Assembly (NCBI RefSeq): GCF_001483135.1 | Contig: NZ_LNAL01000005.1 | Span: 1-64,000, forward strand | DNA: 64,000 nt | From: Solirubrum puertoriconensis | Lineage (GTDB): Bacteria > Bacteroidota > Bacteroidia > Cytophagales > Hymenobacteraceae | Direction: 5' to 3' | In this document: positions 1 through 8,691 of the stretch, in pieces | Layout: each line of letters begins with the position of its first letter | Position numbering within the stretch: the first letter of the stretch is position 1 | The notes under the pieces: generated by a model | Told to the model about the DNA's origin: nothing | The model's database searches: none | Seen by the model: only the letters and a program-made list of their open reading frames with translations | Position numbers and translations under genes: made by a program

Positions 1-507
1 TGCATTTATAGTGCGTAAATAAGCTAACACCTACTCACATAGCTACATTGTTTTGATAACATGGATATGTATTATATATAATATATATTAATACGTCACC
101 TTATCAGCAACCTTATGTATTGCTATTAACACAAGGTCTATGTTGTTTTGATAACATTAGCATGTAGTTATGATAGCATGTTTTAAAACCTGCTAATTAA
201 AGTGTGCATGCATATTAGCAAGGCTACATTTCTATATGTTTTAATGGACATGTGATAACATTACATCATTAGCACACATACTCACTGTTATGTATTCAAC
301 TATCACTGTATGATTACAACCATAAAATCGGGTGATGATATGATTACAGAACCTTGTATGATCACTTGACTTTGGCAACAGACCACTATGTCATTTTGAT
401 AACATTACAATATCTGACCAGATACCCACATAACCAGCATGATATGTTAGGTTGTATAAATGATTGTATATAATGATGCATACATGGTATTGGAATAGCT
501 TGTATGT
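1..507. other. AT-rich island, candidate centromere, operator or origin region
   Basis: About 500 bases that are conspicuously AT-rich against the GC-rich rest of the window. No believable gene is present. The stretch holds copies of TTTTGATAACATTA (separate entry) and several other related short words such as TGATTACA around 310-350. It lies directly upstream of a ParA/TraA-like ATPase, the position where plasmid centromeres (parS), autoregulatory operators or origins are often found. Which of these it is cannot be decided from the sequence, and no Rep gene is in the window. Confidence 0.55.
51..407 (+). repeat. Dispersed TTTTGATAACATTA direct repeats
   Basis: Exact 14-base copies lie at 146-159 and 394-407. 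A 12-base copy (TTTTGATAACAT) lies at 51-62 and an 11-base partial copy (TGATAACATTA) at 253-263. All are in the same orientation. Spacing is irregular, roughly 95 to 140 bases, so these are not classical phased iterons. Another exact 14-base copy is at 60982-60995, upstream of the tra operon at the other end. They look like binding sites for one DNA-binding protein; which one is not known. Confidence 0.6.
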
Positions 508-561
508 TTGTCCGAGCTCGACCGCTTCGGCGGTCTTTCGCCCGATCAACTGCCTTCCACC

Positions 562-1341
562 ATGGCTCAGACCAAGTACATCGCTATCTCTTCACAGAAG
601 GGTGGGGTGGGTAAGACCACCGTCACCATCATCGCCGCCTCGGCCTTTCACCACCTTGGCGGTATTCGCACCGCGGTCGTGGACTGCGACTTTCCCCAGC
701 AGTCCATCGTGGACTTCCGCGACAAGGAGCTCAGCGCCCTGCAGCGCGAGCTGACCCACCTGCAGCAGGACCCGGAAGCAAATGGCAAGCGCATCGAGGA
801 GATTGAAGCAGCAATTGCCGATGCTTACCCTGTAATCGGCTGCATGGTCAAAGATGCCGCCGCGCAGCTGCAAGCGCTCGACGGTCAGGTTGACCTGGTG
901 TTCGTGGACACCCCGGGCACCATGAACGCCGAGGGCATCGTGGATCTGTGGGCCCGCCTGGACTACATCTTTATCCCCGTGGAGCCGGATAAGATCAGCG
1001 TCTCGTCGACCATCAGCTACATCGACACCATCCAGGAGATTATGCAGGAGCACCCGGGCAGCCGTCTCAAGGGCATTTATCCCTTCTGGAACAAGTACAT
1101 CAAGAGCGAGAAGCGCACCATGTACGACCGTACGGAGCAGTATTTCGCCGACAACGACATCCGCCAGCTCGACGCGCGCCTGGAGCACAGCGTGAACTAC
1201 CGCAAAGACGAGATGCGCTCAACCATGTTCCCGCTGAAAAAGCAGTTTCTGGACCTGGGCGTGCGGAGCCTGATCGAGGAGATGAGCAACGTCATCTTCG
1301 CCGACGCCGTGCCCGCCGGAGCCGAAGCCGACGCCCAGTAA
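562..1341 (+). CDS. ParA/TraA-like ATPase
   Basis: A 259-residue P-loop ATPase of the ParA/MinD superfamily. It has a deviant Walker A motif KGGVGKTT at residues 13-20, a following VVDCDFPQQS segment (A'-type Asp), and a Walker B-like VFVDTPGT near residue 115. The open frame extends back to a TTG at 508, but ATG 562 gives the usual family start in which the first strand leads straight into the P-loop. The next gene, 29 bases on, is a DUF3408 protein, the pairing seen as TraA-TraB in Bacteroides conjugative elements. The protein probably acts in plasmid partition or in regulation or localisation of transfer. The repeat-rich AT island just upstream is a plausible target of the pair. Confidence 0.85.
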   Translation: MAQTKYIAISSQKGGVGKTTVTIIAASAFHHLGGIRTAVVDCDFPQQSIVDFRDKELSALQRELTHLQQDPEANGKRIEEIEAAIADAYPVIGCMVKDAAAQLQALDGQVDLVFVDTPGTMNAEGIVDLWARLDYIFIPVEPDKISVSSTISYIDTIQEIMQEHPGSRLKGIYPFWNKYIKSEKRTMYDRTEQYFADNDIRQLDARLEHSVNYRKDEMRSTMFPLKKQFLDLGVRSLIEEMSNVIFADAVPAGAEADAQ

Positions 1342-1370
1342 ACAAGTAAGAGCTAGCGACCCGTATTCCC

Positions 1371-2012
1371 ATGGCCACCAAGACTTCCCCCGTTAAGAAC
1401 AGCAAGCCCCTGGATGATGAGCCGCTGGGCCCGTCCAAGCGCACCAAAGCCACCACCATTAACTTTTTCCGCTCACCCGCCGCGCCAGCCCCGAAGGTAG
1501 CCGCGGAACCTGTAGCTGCTGCCAAGGCAGCAGTTGCTGAGCCGGTAGTCGTTGAGCCAATCGTGGTGCCCGTTGAAACTCCGCGGGTAGAGGTGGTAGC
1601 GCCGCCCGCGATAGCACCAATAGCCGAGCAGCTGGCTCAACCGACCATTGCTGATGTACCCGCTCCAGCAATTGAGGCTTCCGAGGTGGAGCCGATCGTA
1701 GCAGTAGGCGACAAAGTAATCGTATCAGCAGAAGCATCAGCAGCCAGCGCTGGGGTAGGGGAGGGGCCAACGCTGGAGTATGCCCACTTTCTTGAGAAGC
1801 GGGACAAAGACCAGCGTACCCACGCTTACATCAGCCGGGAACTGTACGAAAACCTGGTCTACATCGCCAATACGCTCGGGGACAACAAGTTCGTTTCTAC
1901 GACCACGCTGCTCAACAACATCGTCGAGCACCACCTGCAGCAGTTTGGCCCGCAGATCCGCAAGCTGATCAAGGAGAAGGAAGCTCAGGCCAAGAAAAAG
2001 CGCCGCTTCTAA
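1371..2012 (+). CDS. DUF3408 (TraB-like) protein, partner of the ParA ATPase
   Basis: A 213-residue protein in two parts. Residues about 30-130 are a low-complexity linker rich in Ala, Val, Pro and Glu. Residues about 142-213 match the compact DUF3408 domain (pattern AYISRELYENL, then NNIVEHH) of the TraB proteins of Bacteroidetes conjugative elements, and end in a basic tail (AKKKRRF). The domain resembles ribbon-helix-helix or ParB-like partners of ParA, so it is the likely DNA-binding component. It sits 29 bases after the ATPase on the same strand, so one operon is likely. A G-rich 19-mer at 1751-1769 in the linker is repeated exactly in the 3' region (2092-2110). Confidence 0.8.
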   Translation: MATKTSPVKNSKPLDDEPLGPSKRTKATTINFFRSPAAPAPKVAAEPVAAAKAAVAEPVVVEPIVVPVETPRVEVVAPPAIAPIAEQLAQPTIADVPAPAIEASEVEPIVAVGDKVIVSAEASAASAGVGEGPTLEYAHFLEKRDKDQRTHAYISRELYENLVYIANTLGDNKFVSTTTLLNNIVEHHLQQFGPQIRKLIKEKEAQAKKKRRF

Positions 2013-2110
2013 AGGTCTCAAGTAATACTTGAAGTAAGTAGCCGCCGTGCTCGCTCGCTTACCCGGGTCAGCACGGCGGTGCTGTTTGCAGTGGGGTAGG
2101 GGAGGGGCCA
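1751..2110 (+). repeat. Exact 19-bp G-rich direct repeat
   Basis: TGGGGTAGGGGAGGGGCCA occurs at 1751-1769, inside the linker-coding part of the DUF3408 gene, and again at 2092-2110, downstream of its hairpin. Each copy has three GGGG runs separated by one or two bases. The flanking bases differ, so this is not part of a longer duplication. Confidence 0.7.
2042..2079 (+). terminator. Hairpin after the ParA/DUF3408 pair
   Basis: CCGCCGTGCT (2042-2051) pairs perfectly with AGCACGGCGG (2070-2079) across an 18-base loop, 30 bases after the DUF3408 stop codon. There is no strong U tract, so it is a probable terminator or an mRNA 3'-end stabiliser. Confidence 0.5.
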
Positions 2111-2446
2111 CGCCAGGTGGACCTGCACTAATAAAAAAGGTATTTCCTCCCCTCGCATAAACAAAAATCCGGTTCATATAAGCCGGAATCAATGCCGGGT
2201 GGTCAGCAAACACATTCCGACCGCAAGGATTAAGGTCGCGCAGTAATGACAAAGATTAGGGTGACTTGGTTAATCGCCGGTGCATTCAGGGCAAGAATGG
2301 TGCGATGCAGCAGGGACCTCGCCAATAACTCCTTTGCTCCTTACCACCTCGTTTTCGAGCAGCTAGGTCGGACTCACCGGATGAAAGCTCTACAAGGCTC
2401 TACTAGTACAGGCCAACGCCCGGAACACTGGAAGGCGGGATCCCCA
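2080..2446. other. Intergenic, no gene recognised
   Basis: Contains the second copy of the 19-base G-rich repeat. A short open frame begins near 2246 but has neither coding-like composition nor recognisable content. Confidence 0.4.
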
Positions 2447-2725
2447 TCAGGCGCAGGCGTCGCGGAGCTCGTGCTCTTCCAGCGCGGCGAGCAGCAAGGC
2501 TGACAGCGCGGGCACGCTGATGAAGCGCAGCTGATCGGGGCGGCTGACTAAGTAGCGCTTAGCCAAGTACTGCGCGGTCGCAAGCGGTCCTTCGCGCAGG
2601 TAGCGCTGAAAGTCATGGGTCAGCACCCAGGGTCGGCAGCCGTCGTTGATGCGAACCTCCAGGTTAGCGGCGAAGGGGTCAAGAAGGATGTTGACGGAAA
2701 GCAGGCTGCGGGCGTTCGAATCCAT
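2447..2725 (-). CDS. Hypothetical protein, 92 residues
   Basis: A small soluble protein with no family recognised. It looks genuinely coding: third codon positions are strongly GC, the residue mix is ordinary, and there is a pattern of short helices (DFQRYLREGPLATAQYLAKRY, then PALSALLLAALEEHE). ATG 2725 is preferred over a TTG four codons upstream. The upstream side (2740-2800 on the opposite strand) is AT-rich, as expected of a promoter region. It stands alone, convergent with the ParA/DUF3408 pair. No signal peptide or membrane segment is visible. Confidence 0.6.
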   Translation of the reverse strand: MDSNARSLLSVNILLDPFAANLEVRINDGCRPWVLTHDFQRYLREGPLATAQYLAKRYLVSRPDQLRFISVPALSALLLAALEEHELRDACA

Positions 2726-4130
2726 AGGTTGCTGCAAAATACGCTACTAACTTTATTAGCTTATTGTACTATCAAAGTTAGCAAGCATTGGCGTATTTGC
2801 AAGGAGTTTAAGCACAGGACTGAGCTTGCCGGAGGGCTAGCCTCGCGCAGCCACGACCAGCTGATTGGTGTAAGCACGGGCTTTGCTTGCCCAACCGAAA
2901 GCAGAGGGCTCCTTCACGAGCCATGTCTGGATCCAGCGCGGTGCTGGTGTAGAGGATGGATACCATCCCGACCTGACTAACTGGTGAACATAGAGGGAAT
3001 GGAGCTGACAGTTGCAGTCAGCGGTTATAAATACGTAATACCCCGATAATTATCGTATCTTTTCAGGCGTAACAGCACGAATTAGCACGGTTAACAGTTG
3101 GCCTGGCTGTACCTATTCCCTCACGTGGGCGTAGGGTGCGCCTGCCGCACTTTCAAACAGCTACGAATATCACGCAAGCCACTGCCACGGATTTCCGGGG
3201 TTGCCTTTCCGACCCTGTTGCTCATCCTCTACAGTTCTTGCATGCTTGTTCTTCCGACTTTTGCTGCGCATCGGTACCTCCCACTGGTAGCGCCGACCTT
3301 TCTTCCACCCGGCTACGCCACCCACCGCAGCTTTAGCAAGCATCCGCGGGGGGGGCGATTTTTCTTTTTCTACACCCGGGTGGGCCCGGGTGCGGGCGTT
3401 ACGTTGCCGCGCGGCAGCGGGCTGCTGCCCTGGCGCCACCACGCCTACTCCGATGCGGCGCACGACCCGCAGTCCCCGCACAATTCCGCCACTGCCTTCG
3501 ACCCGGTGTGAAAAAGCGTACGGTCTACCCGAACGTGCTCAACGATCGGCACGCCGGCGCGGTGGCTTTGCGCCCGGCGACTTTCCCGGGTGTCCGACCC
3601 TTAAGTGTTTGGCCAACGAGGGTGTGTGAGCCCGGGCTGGGGCGCCTTGTATCTCGCTTCTAAGCCGCGATTACCAAGGGATAGGGACTGTTTTCGCGGC
3701 TGCCGGTGCATTCTGCCTTGGGCGCCCTGCCCGGGGCCAGCGGCAATGGGAGCGGCCATGAGAATGGCTACCGGAACGTAAACAACCACGATAAGTCGCG
3801 CAAATCCATGTTCTTCGATCTTCTTGACCAGGCGAGCTGTTCCGGGGTAACCATCACCAGCTGCCGAGCCGCCTCCGTTTTAAGGTGTAGAAGCGGGAAT
3901 TGAATCCGACCTAGCCCGTTATCCGAACGCTCAGCAACATGGGCGTTATGGACTTAAGCCGATCCAGCTGTCAACATCCCAGCGACCAACCGCGTGGCGC
4001 GCCGCCCGTGTTGCTGGCCCCTCGACCAGTCGGCGGGCTGCCTAAGGCCCGTTGTACGGCCATGACACCCAGTACCCCCGAAGCGCTTGCTTTGGCGGGC
4101 AGCCCTTATACCACACCCCGCTCATTGCTT
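2726..4130. other. Long non-coding stretch, probably decayed DNA
   Basis: About 1.4 kb without a convincing gene. The frames open here (for example 3098-3511) contain runs of Phe, Arg and Pro and resemble no protein family. GC is high but codon-position bias is absent. It could be relics of lost genes; nothing specific could be identified. Confidence 0.45.
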
Positions 4131-5342
4131 ATGTCCCACGCCTCCCGTACCCCGGCTCCCGACTCTTCCTTCCAGGCCGAAAACGACGCCTTGCGCGCGG
4201 AAAACCGGGAGCTACGCGCCGCGCTGGTTGCCGCGTCGGAGCCCCAAAAGCCTCCCGACCGTTACGCGCAAAGCCAGGTACGCTTTCGCACGGTATTCGA
4301 TAACGCCCCGCTGGGCCAGAAAATCATCACCCCGGATTTGACCATCCGGCAGGTTAATCAGGCCCTGGTGGCCATGCTGGGTTACACCCGTCCCGACGAG
4401 CTCATCGGCCACGAGATCCTGGAATTTGCTCACCCTAGCCACCGGGCCGATTGGCAGGAGCTGCAAACGAGCCTGTGGCAGCACAAGCTGCCGGCTTTCT
4501 CGCTGGAAACCTGCCTGATGCGTGCCGACGGCTCCTCCTTCTGGTGCCTCGTGCACTCCGTGCTGTTCCCCGACGACGGCGCCGAACTGGGGTATACCAT
4601 TCTGGAAGACATTTCCGAGCGCAAAACCCTCGAAGCCTCACTCAAGCGCCTCTACGACGCGCAGGAAACCATTTTGCAACTGGCCACCCACGACCTGAAG
4701 GGGCCCATTGCTCAAATCGAGTTAGTGGTCGACCTGCTGCAGAGGGAAATCATCAGCCGCAGCGGCCATGCCCCGCCGCCGCCCGAGATGGTGCATTACC
4801 TAGCCCTTATCCAGGAGGCCTGCGCCCGTGCCCGCGGCCTGTTGGAAGACGTGCTCTGCGTGGGCGACCTGGACCAGAACGGCTTGGAGAAGCGGCCAAC
4901 CGACCTGCTTGTGTACCTCGCCGCCCAACTTGAGCTGCACCGGCCCGAAGCCCGGAAAAAGGGCATTCACCTGGTCCTGGACCTACCCGCCGAGCCCCTG
5001 CAGGCTCGTTTGCACGCCGACAAATTCAGCCGGGTGCTCGGCAACCTGCTCTCCAACGCCCTCAAGTTCACCCCGGCTGGCGGCAGCGTCACCCTGGGCC
5101 TGCGCGACGAGCAGGGTACCCCCCGCTTCACGGTGCAGGACACCGGCATCGGCATTCCGGGCAAGCTGCACGCCCAGCTGTTTGACAAGTTCAATCCCAC
5201 CCGTCGCGCCGGCCTGCACGGCGAATCCACCACCGGTCTGGGTTTGTTTATCGCCCGGCAAATCGTGGAGCTGCACGGCGGGGCCATCTGGCTGGAAAGC
5301 CGGGAGCGGGAAGGCACTACCTTCTTCATCGAGCTGGCGTAG
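4131..5342 (+). CDS. PAS-domain sensor histidine kinase (copy 1)
   Basis: A 403-residue soluble hybrid sensor with no membrane segments. Residues 10-40 form a short coiled coil and about 46-165 a PAS domain ending in the PAC-like LGYTILEDISERK. A HisKA dimerisation helix carries His187 in LATHDLKGP. The C-terminal ATPase domain has an N box (RVLGNLLSNALKFTPAGG), a G1 box DTGIGIP and a G2 box TTGLGLFIARQIVELHGG. The frame is open upstream to 3939, but ATG 4131 gives a protein that aligns end to end with copy 2 (404 residues, His also at 187). No response regulator is adjacent, so its partner is unknown. A cytoplasmic redox, light or ligand sensor is plausible; the ligand is unknown. Confidence 0.88.
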   Translation: MSHASRTPAPDSSFQAENDALRAENRELRAALVAASEPQKPPDRYAQSQVRFRTVFDNAPLGQKIITPDLTIRQVNQALVAMLGYTRPDELIGHEILEFAHPSHRADWQELQTSLWQHKLPAFSLETCLMRADGSSFWCLVHSVLFPDDGAELGYTILEDISERKTLEASLKRLYDAQETILQLATHDLKGPIAQIELVVDLLQREIISRSGHAPPPPEMVHYLALIQEACARARGLLEDVLCVGDLDQNGLEKRPTDLLVYLAAQLELHRPEARKKGIHLVLDLPAEPLQARLHADKFSRVLGNLLSNALKFTPAGGSVTLGLRDEQGTPRFTVQDTGIGIPGKLHAQLFDKFNPTRRAGLHGESTTGLGLFIARQIVELHGGAIWLESREREGTTFFIELA

Positions 5343-5861
5343 CCCACCGCGCTGGTCGCGCCCTGGGGTGGGGTCGCTTCGAAGGCATCGCTAAGCTTTT
5401 GCGGGCAACCATGCCCGGTCTGCGGTCCTCGTTTTCAACGCATAGAACCCTTTAGGAGCGCGCCGTCCGCTTCCGCGGCACGCGAATAAAAGTAGCCGTA
5501 GAGTTTCGACGGTCGTTTACCCGGGTCCTCGCTTCGAGGTCATAAACGAGTCATCCGCCGGGGGTCGTGGCCCCAGGCCACTGTAAACCCCAAAAATGGC
5601 ACCGATCCGCCGCTTCCAGGGCAACCGGTTCTGCAGCGGCAGATTGGCAAACACATCCTGACGGCGCAGCGGCGCCACCCTAGCACTCAGGCAGCGGTTA
5701 ACGCCGAGCGGGTGCTCAAGAAACAACACCGGGCCGTCTTGCGGCAGGTGGTCGCGTTGCTAGCGCCGGGCCTGGGCAAAGGCAGGGCCACGGGCCGGTG
5801 CGTTTCCGCGCAGCGGCGCGAAGCCGAGGCTTCGCGGGTATAACCCGGTCCTGACAGCAAA
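5343..5861. other. Intergenic, no gene recognised
   Basis: About 520 bases between convergent genes. Both strands hold short protein-like open stretches around 5620-5860, but none has a start, a recognisable family or consistent codon bias. It may be decayed coding DNA. Confidence 0.35.
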
Positions 5862-6137
5862 CTATGAAGCAACCGTGGTGGCTACTTCGGCCGGCCAGTT
5901 GACCTGGCGCAGCAATACCCGCAGTTCGGCTTCGGAGGCTACGCGGCCCTGAAAGCAGTATAGTAGTTGGCCGTTGACGCTTTCCAGCAGGGTCATCTCC
6001 CCGTCGGCGTAAAGCACTATGGTTTCCTGCCCGCAGGCACTGGGGCGGCTGTGGCGCACCTGGCCGGGCGGCGAGCGGTGCGCCACAAAGCCGAACGCGA
6101 GCAGCAGCTCGGCGGATGGCTGGTAGGGAATTGGCAT
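5862..6137 (-). CDS. Hypothetical protein, 91 residues
   Basis: A small protein of unknown function. The frame is open to 6365, but the upstream part is Cys/Arg-rich and non-coding in character. From ATG 6137 the composition is ordinary, with an amphipathic beta-rich middle (TIVLYADGEMTLLESVNG) and a helical C terminus (ASEAELRVLLRQVNWP). No signal peptide or membrane span is seen. It is divergent from the gene starting at 6429, so the shared 290-base gap probably carries both promoters. The family is not recognised. Confidence 0.5.
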   Translation of the reverse strand: MPIPYQPSAELLLAFGFVAHRSPPGQVRHSRPSACGQETIVLYADGEMTLLESVNGQLLYCFQGRVASEAELRVLLRQVNWPAEVATTVAS

Positions 6138-6428
6138 GAAAGGGGAGGGGGAAATGCTGCTCAAATCGCGCAAGAGGCAGTGTCTGCTTATACGTCGCTG
6201 ACAGCCGGGCAGGCATCCAGCCGGCCGAATTATTTTGATTCTGGCAAGGCGTCGGGTCGTCGGGGCTGGGCGTACCACGCAGAAGCACCGGGTGGGGTCA
6301 GGCACAGCCGCCGTAAGTGGGCGCAGTCCGGAACGGCACTGGTCGCCGGTATAATGTTCAACCAAAAGACTTTACTTGGAACGAATGGGCGCGTACAAAC
6401 CAGCGGCTCTTCTCCCCGAGTCTCAACT

Positions 6429-6752
6429 ATGAAACCCAAGACGTTTACAACCAAGCAGGGCATCCGGTGCGGATCAGACGCCGACCTAAGGGCCCTGCTG
6501 GCCTACGCGCACGCCAAGGGCGTGCCGGTGGCCATTGCCACCGAAGAAGCCCTGGAGCGCCCCGAGCCCCTGGCGGCCACCATGCTGGTGTGGGAGCACG
6601 ACGACTACCCCATCGGGCGCTACGCCGGGGACATGTCGCTGCACGCGCAGCCGGGGCGACCCGAAGGCGGCCTGGAGCTCACCCCCGAGCAGTTCCGGAG
6701 CTGCTGCGACCATTATGCTGAGGCCCAAAAGAGTCGACAAAGACCCCGGTAA
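6429..6752 (+). CDS. Hypothetical protein, 107 residues
   Basis: A small soluble protein starting MKPKTFTTKQGIRCGSDADL. The frame is open well upstream (to 5967), but ATG 6429 is the first start followed by normal coding composition. It has a helix-turn-strand pattern and a run of acidic and aromatic residues (WEHDDYPIGRYAGDMS). No family is recognised. It is followed within 40 bases by a strong hairpin terminator shared with the convergent kinase, so it is probably a one-gene transcript. Confidence 0.6.
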   Translation: MKPKTFTTKQGIRCGSDADLRALLAYAHAKGVPVAIATEEALERPEPLAATMLVWEHDDYPIGRYAGDMSLHAQPGRPEGGLELTPEQFRSCCDHYAEAQKSRQRPR

Positions 6753-6787
6753 CATTCATACCCGTTAACCAGCCGGAATGCATCAAC

Positions 6788-6819
6788 AGGCCCCGCGGAG
6801 CAATTCTGCAGGGCCTTTT
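6788..6819. terminator. Bidirectional terminator hairpin
   Basis: AGGCCC (6788-6793) pairs with GGGCCT (6811-6816), and inside this GCGGAG pairs with TTCTGC using G-U pairs, closing on a three-base loop. A TTTT run follows on the plus strand. It separates the convergent gene 6429-6752 from kinase copy 2 and probably serves at least the plus-strand gene. Confidence 0.65.
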
Positions 6820-6967
6820 GCTTATTCCCGGGCACTTATCTAGGGCCGCGGCCGAGTAGGTTGTTTGCTGCAGCACCTGCGCGCATCCTTCCCGGCAGTT
6901 GCTCGGCGCCATGTGCGCTGTCTCCCAGGGCTTCAAGTTGCAAGCCTCCCTGCCGGTGGCAGAACGA

Positions 6968-8182
6968 TCAGACCAACTCAATGGAGAAGGTCGCTCCTTC
7001 TTTTTCACGGCTCTCCACCCAGATCTTGCCGCCGTGCAGCTGCACGATTTGCTTGGTGATGAACAAGCCCAGCCCGGTGGTGGTGTCTCCGTAGAGCCCT
7101 TCGCGGGCTGCGGCGCTGAACTTGTCGAAGATGCGTTCCTGCAGCTTGAGCGGGATGCCCACCCCGGTGTCGGACACCGAGATGCGGGGGCGGCCCTGGA
7201 CCTCCGCCAGGCTTACGCCCACGCGCCCACCGGGCGGCGTGAACTTGAGGGCGTTGGAGAGCAGGTTGTCGAGCACCCGGCTGAATTTGTCGGGGTGAAT
7301 GGCGGCCTGGATTACCCGGTCCGGCAGCGCCAGTGTCAGCTCGACGCCTTTCTGCTGGGCTACCACGTGGTACACCAGCAGACGCGCGTCCAGGAACGCG
7401 TTTAAATCCGTGGGCTGCTTCTCCAAGCGCTTGGCATCCAACTCGCCCAGGAAGAGCACATCTTTCAGCAGCGTGTTGGCCTCGGTGCAGGAGCGCTGAA
7501 TCATGGCCAGGAAGGCACGGGTCTCTTGTTGAGCATTCGCCGGACAGGTAGCCAGCAGCGCCTCGTCGCGCTGAAGTACCTCCACCAGCATCTTAATGTT
7601 GACCAGCGGGCTTTTCAGGTCGTGGGCGATCAGGTGCATGACGGTTTCCTGCGCGTCGTAGAGGCGCTGCAGATCGGCTTCGGCCCGCTTGCGTTCGGAG
7701 ATGTCTTCCAGGGTGGTGTAGCCGAGCTGGCCGGCTTCGTCCTCGAAAAGAATGGAGGTAACGTGGCACCAGAACACGGAGCCGTCCGGGCGCACCAGGC
7801 ACGTCTCCAAGCTGAAGCTCGGCAATTTGCGGGCCCATAGCCGCTCCCGCAACTGCTCCCAGTCGTAGCGGTGGTGCGGGTGGACAAACTCCAGGATGCG
7901 CCGGCCCACCAACTCGGACTTGCCGGACAGGCCCAGCATGGCCACCAAGGCGGGGTTGGCTTGCCGGATGATCAGGTCGGCATCAATGATCTTGTGGCCC
8001 AGCGGCGAGTGCTCAAATACCGTCCGGAAGCGCACCTGGCTTTGCTGATAGCGTTCGGTCAACGCGCGCACGGTTTCCATTTCGGTACGCTCGGCGCGCA
8101 GCCATTCGATTTTGGCGCGCAGCGCCAGGACCTCCTCTTGCAAGGCAGCCAGGGACGGGTTGTGTTCGGATGCAGCTGGCAT
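6968..8182 (-). CDS. PAS-domain sensor histidine kinase (copy 2)
   Basis: A 404-residue cytoplasmic kinase, co-linear with copy 1 over its whole length. It has a coiled coil at 10-45, a PAS domain at about 46-165 ending LGYTTLEDISERK, and a HisKA helix with His187 in LIAHDLKSP. The ATPase domain has an N box (DNLLSNALKFTPPGG), a G1 box DTGVGIP and a G2 box TTGLGLFITKQIVQLHGG. ATG 8182 is the first in-frame Met. A degenerate receiver gene lies 110 bases upstream on the same strand, with a hairpin between them (8217-8254). A third, ruined copy at 19593-20632 shares an exact 63-base block with this gene (7604-7666). The signal is unknown. Confidence 0.88.
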   Translation of the reverse strand: MPAASEHNPSLAALQEEVLALRAKIEWLRAERTEMETVRALTERYQQSQVRFRTVFEHSPLGHKIIDADLIIRQANPALVAMLGLSGKSELVGRRILEFVHPHHRYDWEQLRERLWARKLPSFSLETCLVRPDGSVFWCHVTSILFEDEAGQLGYTTLEDISERKRAEADLQRLYDAQETVMHLIAHDLKSPLVNIKMLVEVLQRDEALLATCPANAQQETRAFLAMIQRSCTEANTLLKDVLFLGELDAKRLEKQPTDLNAFLDARLLVYHVVAQQKGVELTLALPDRVIQAAIHPDKFSRVLDNLLSNALKFTPPGGRVGVSLAEVQGRPRISVSDTGVGIPLKLQERIFDKFSAAAREGLYGDTTTGLGLFITKQIVQLHGGKIWVESREKEGATFSIELV

Positions 8183-8216
8183 GGGTGGATGAGGTCTGGA
8201 AGCAACAAGTGATGGG

Positions 8217-8254
8217 CAGCGGCAGGCTTCCTGGCTAGGGGCAGCCTGCCGCTG
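8217..8254 (-). terminator. Intercistronic hairpin between receiver-like gene and kinase
   Basis: Twelve perfectly paired bases, CAGCGGCAGGCT (8217-8228) with AGCCTGCCGCTG (8243-8254), with a 14-base loop. On the minus strand it lies after the receiver-like gene and before the kinase. There is no clear U tract, so it may be a partial terminator, attenuator or processing site rather than a full stop. Confidence 0.5.
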
Positions 8255-8292
8255 TCAGGTCAAGCAGTGACGGGACACCACCAAATTCGTGG

Positions 8293-8691
8293 CTAAGCTA
8301 CTTCGGCGAGGGTTACGCAGAGGCTCTGTTCTACCCCATGCTGCAGCTGCTCCGGCGTAGGCGGCTTCGGCACGCAACGAGACGACGCAATGCCCGGCCA
8401 CGAGGTAGGGAACGGGCACAGCTGCCACGTTTCAGGCACCAGTACCAAGACCGGAACGGGCCCGCACCGGGCGAGCAGCTGCTGAGCGGGATTCAGCGAT
8501 TCCTGGCTATCCGCCCACGGCGCGCTCAGAACTACCAAGTCAGGGCGACAGGCCGCCGCCTGGGCCAGGGCTTCCCCGCTCGTTTCCACGGCGGTCACGT
8601 GCGCGAAACCCCAGCGGGCAAACTGCCGGAGCAGGCCCAACCGCAACGGCGCACCGACCTCGACAATCAGGATGTGCTGGAAGAGGGTCAT
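8293..8691 (-). CDS. Degenerate response-regulator receiver (pseudo-receiver)
   Basis: A 132-residue stand-alone domain with the layout of a CheY-type receiver: strand ILIVEV, helix LRLGLLRQFARWGF, strand 2, then CRPDLVVLSAPW where the phosphorylated Asp normally ends strand 3, and a late CVPKPPTPEQL with the conserved Lys-Pro. The phosphoacceptor Asp is replaced by Ser (VVLSAPW) and the N-terminal acidic pair is reduced to a single Glu (VEVG). It is therefore unlikely to accept phosphate in the usual way. It lies 110 bases upstream of PAS kinase copy 2 on the same strand, suggesting the two work together, perhaps through phosphorylation-independent binding. The fold assignment is inferred from motif spacing. 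Confidence 0.65.
   Translation of the reverse strand: MTLFQHILIVEVGAPLRLGLLRQFARWGFAHVTAVETSGEALAQAAACRPDLVVLSAPWADSQESLNPAQQLLARCGPVPVLVLVPETWQLCPFPTSWPGIASSRCVPKPPTPEQLQHGVEQSLCVTLAEVA

Noticed and set aside
53-407. Classical iteron-type replication origin
   Set aside because: Repeats are irregularly spaced and no replication initiator is in the window, so an origin call is not supported.
3098-3511. 137-residue open frame on the plus strand
   Set aside because: Composition rich in Phe, Pro and Arg, no family resemblance and no codon-position bias; treated as non-coding.
5343-5861. Possible gene or transposase remnant in the gap after kinase copy 1
   Set aside because: Protein-like runs on both strands, but no recognisable motif; reported only as intergenic.
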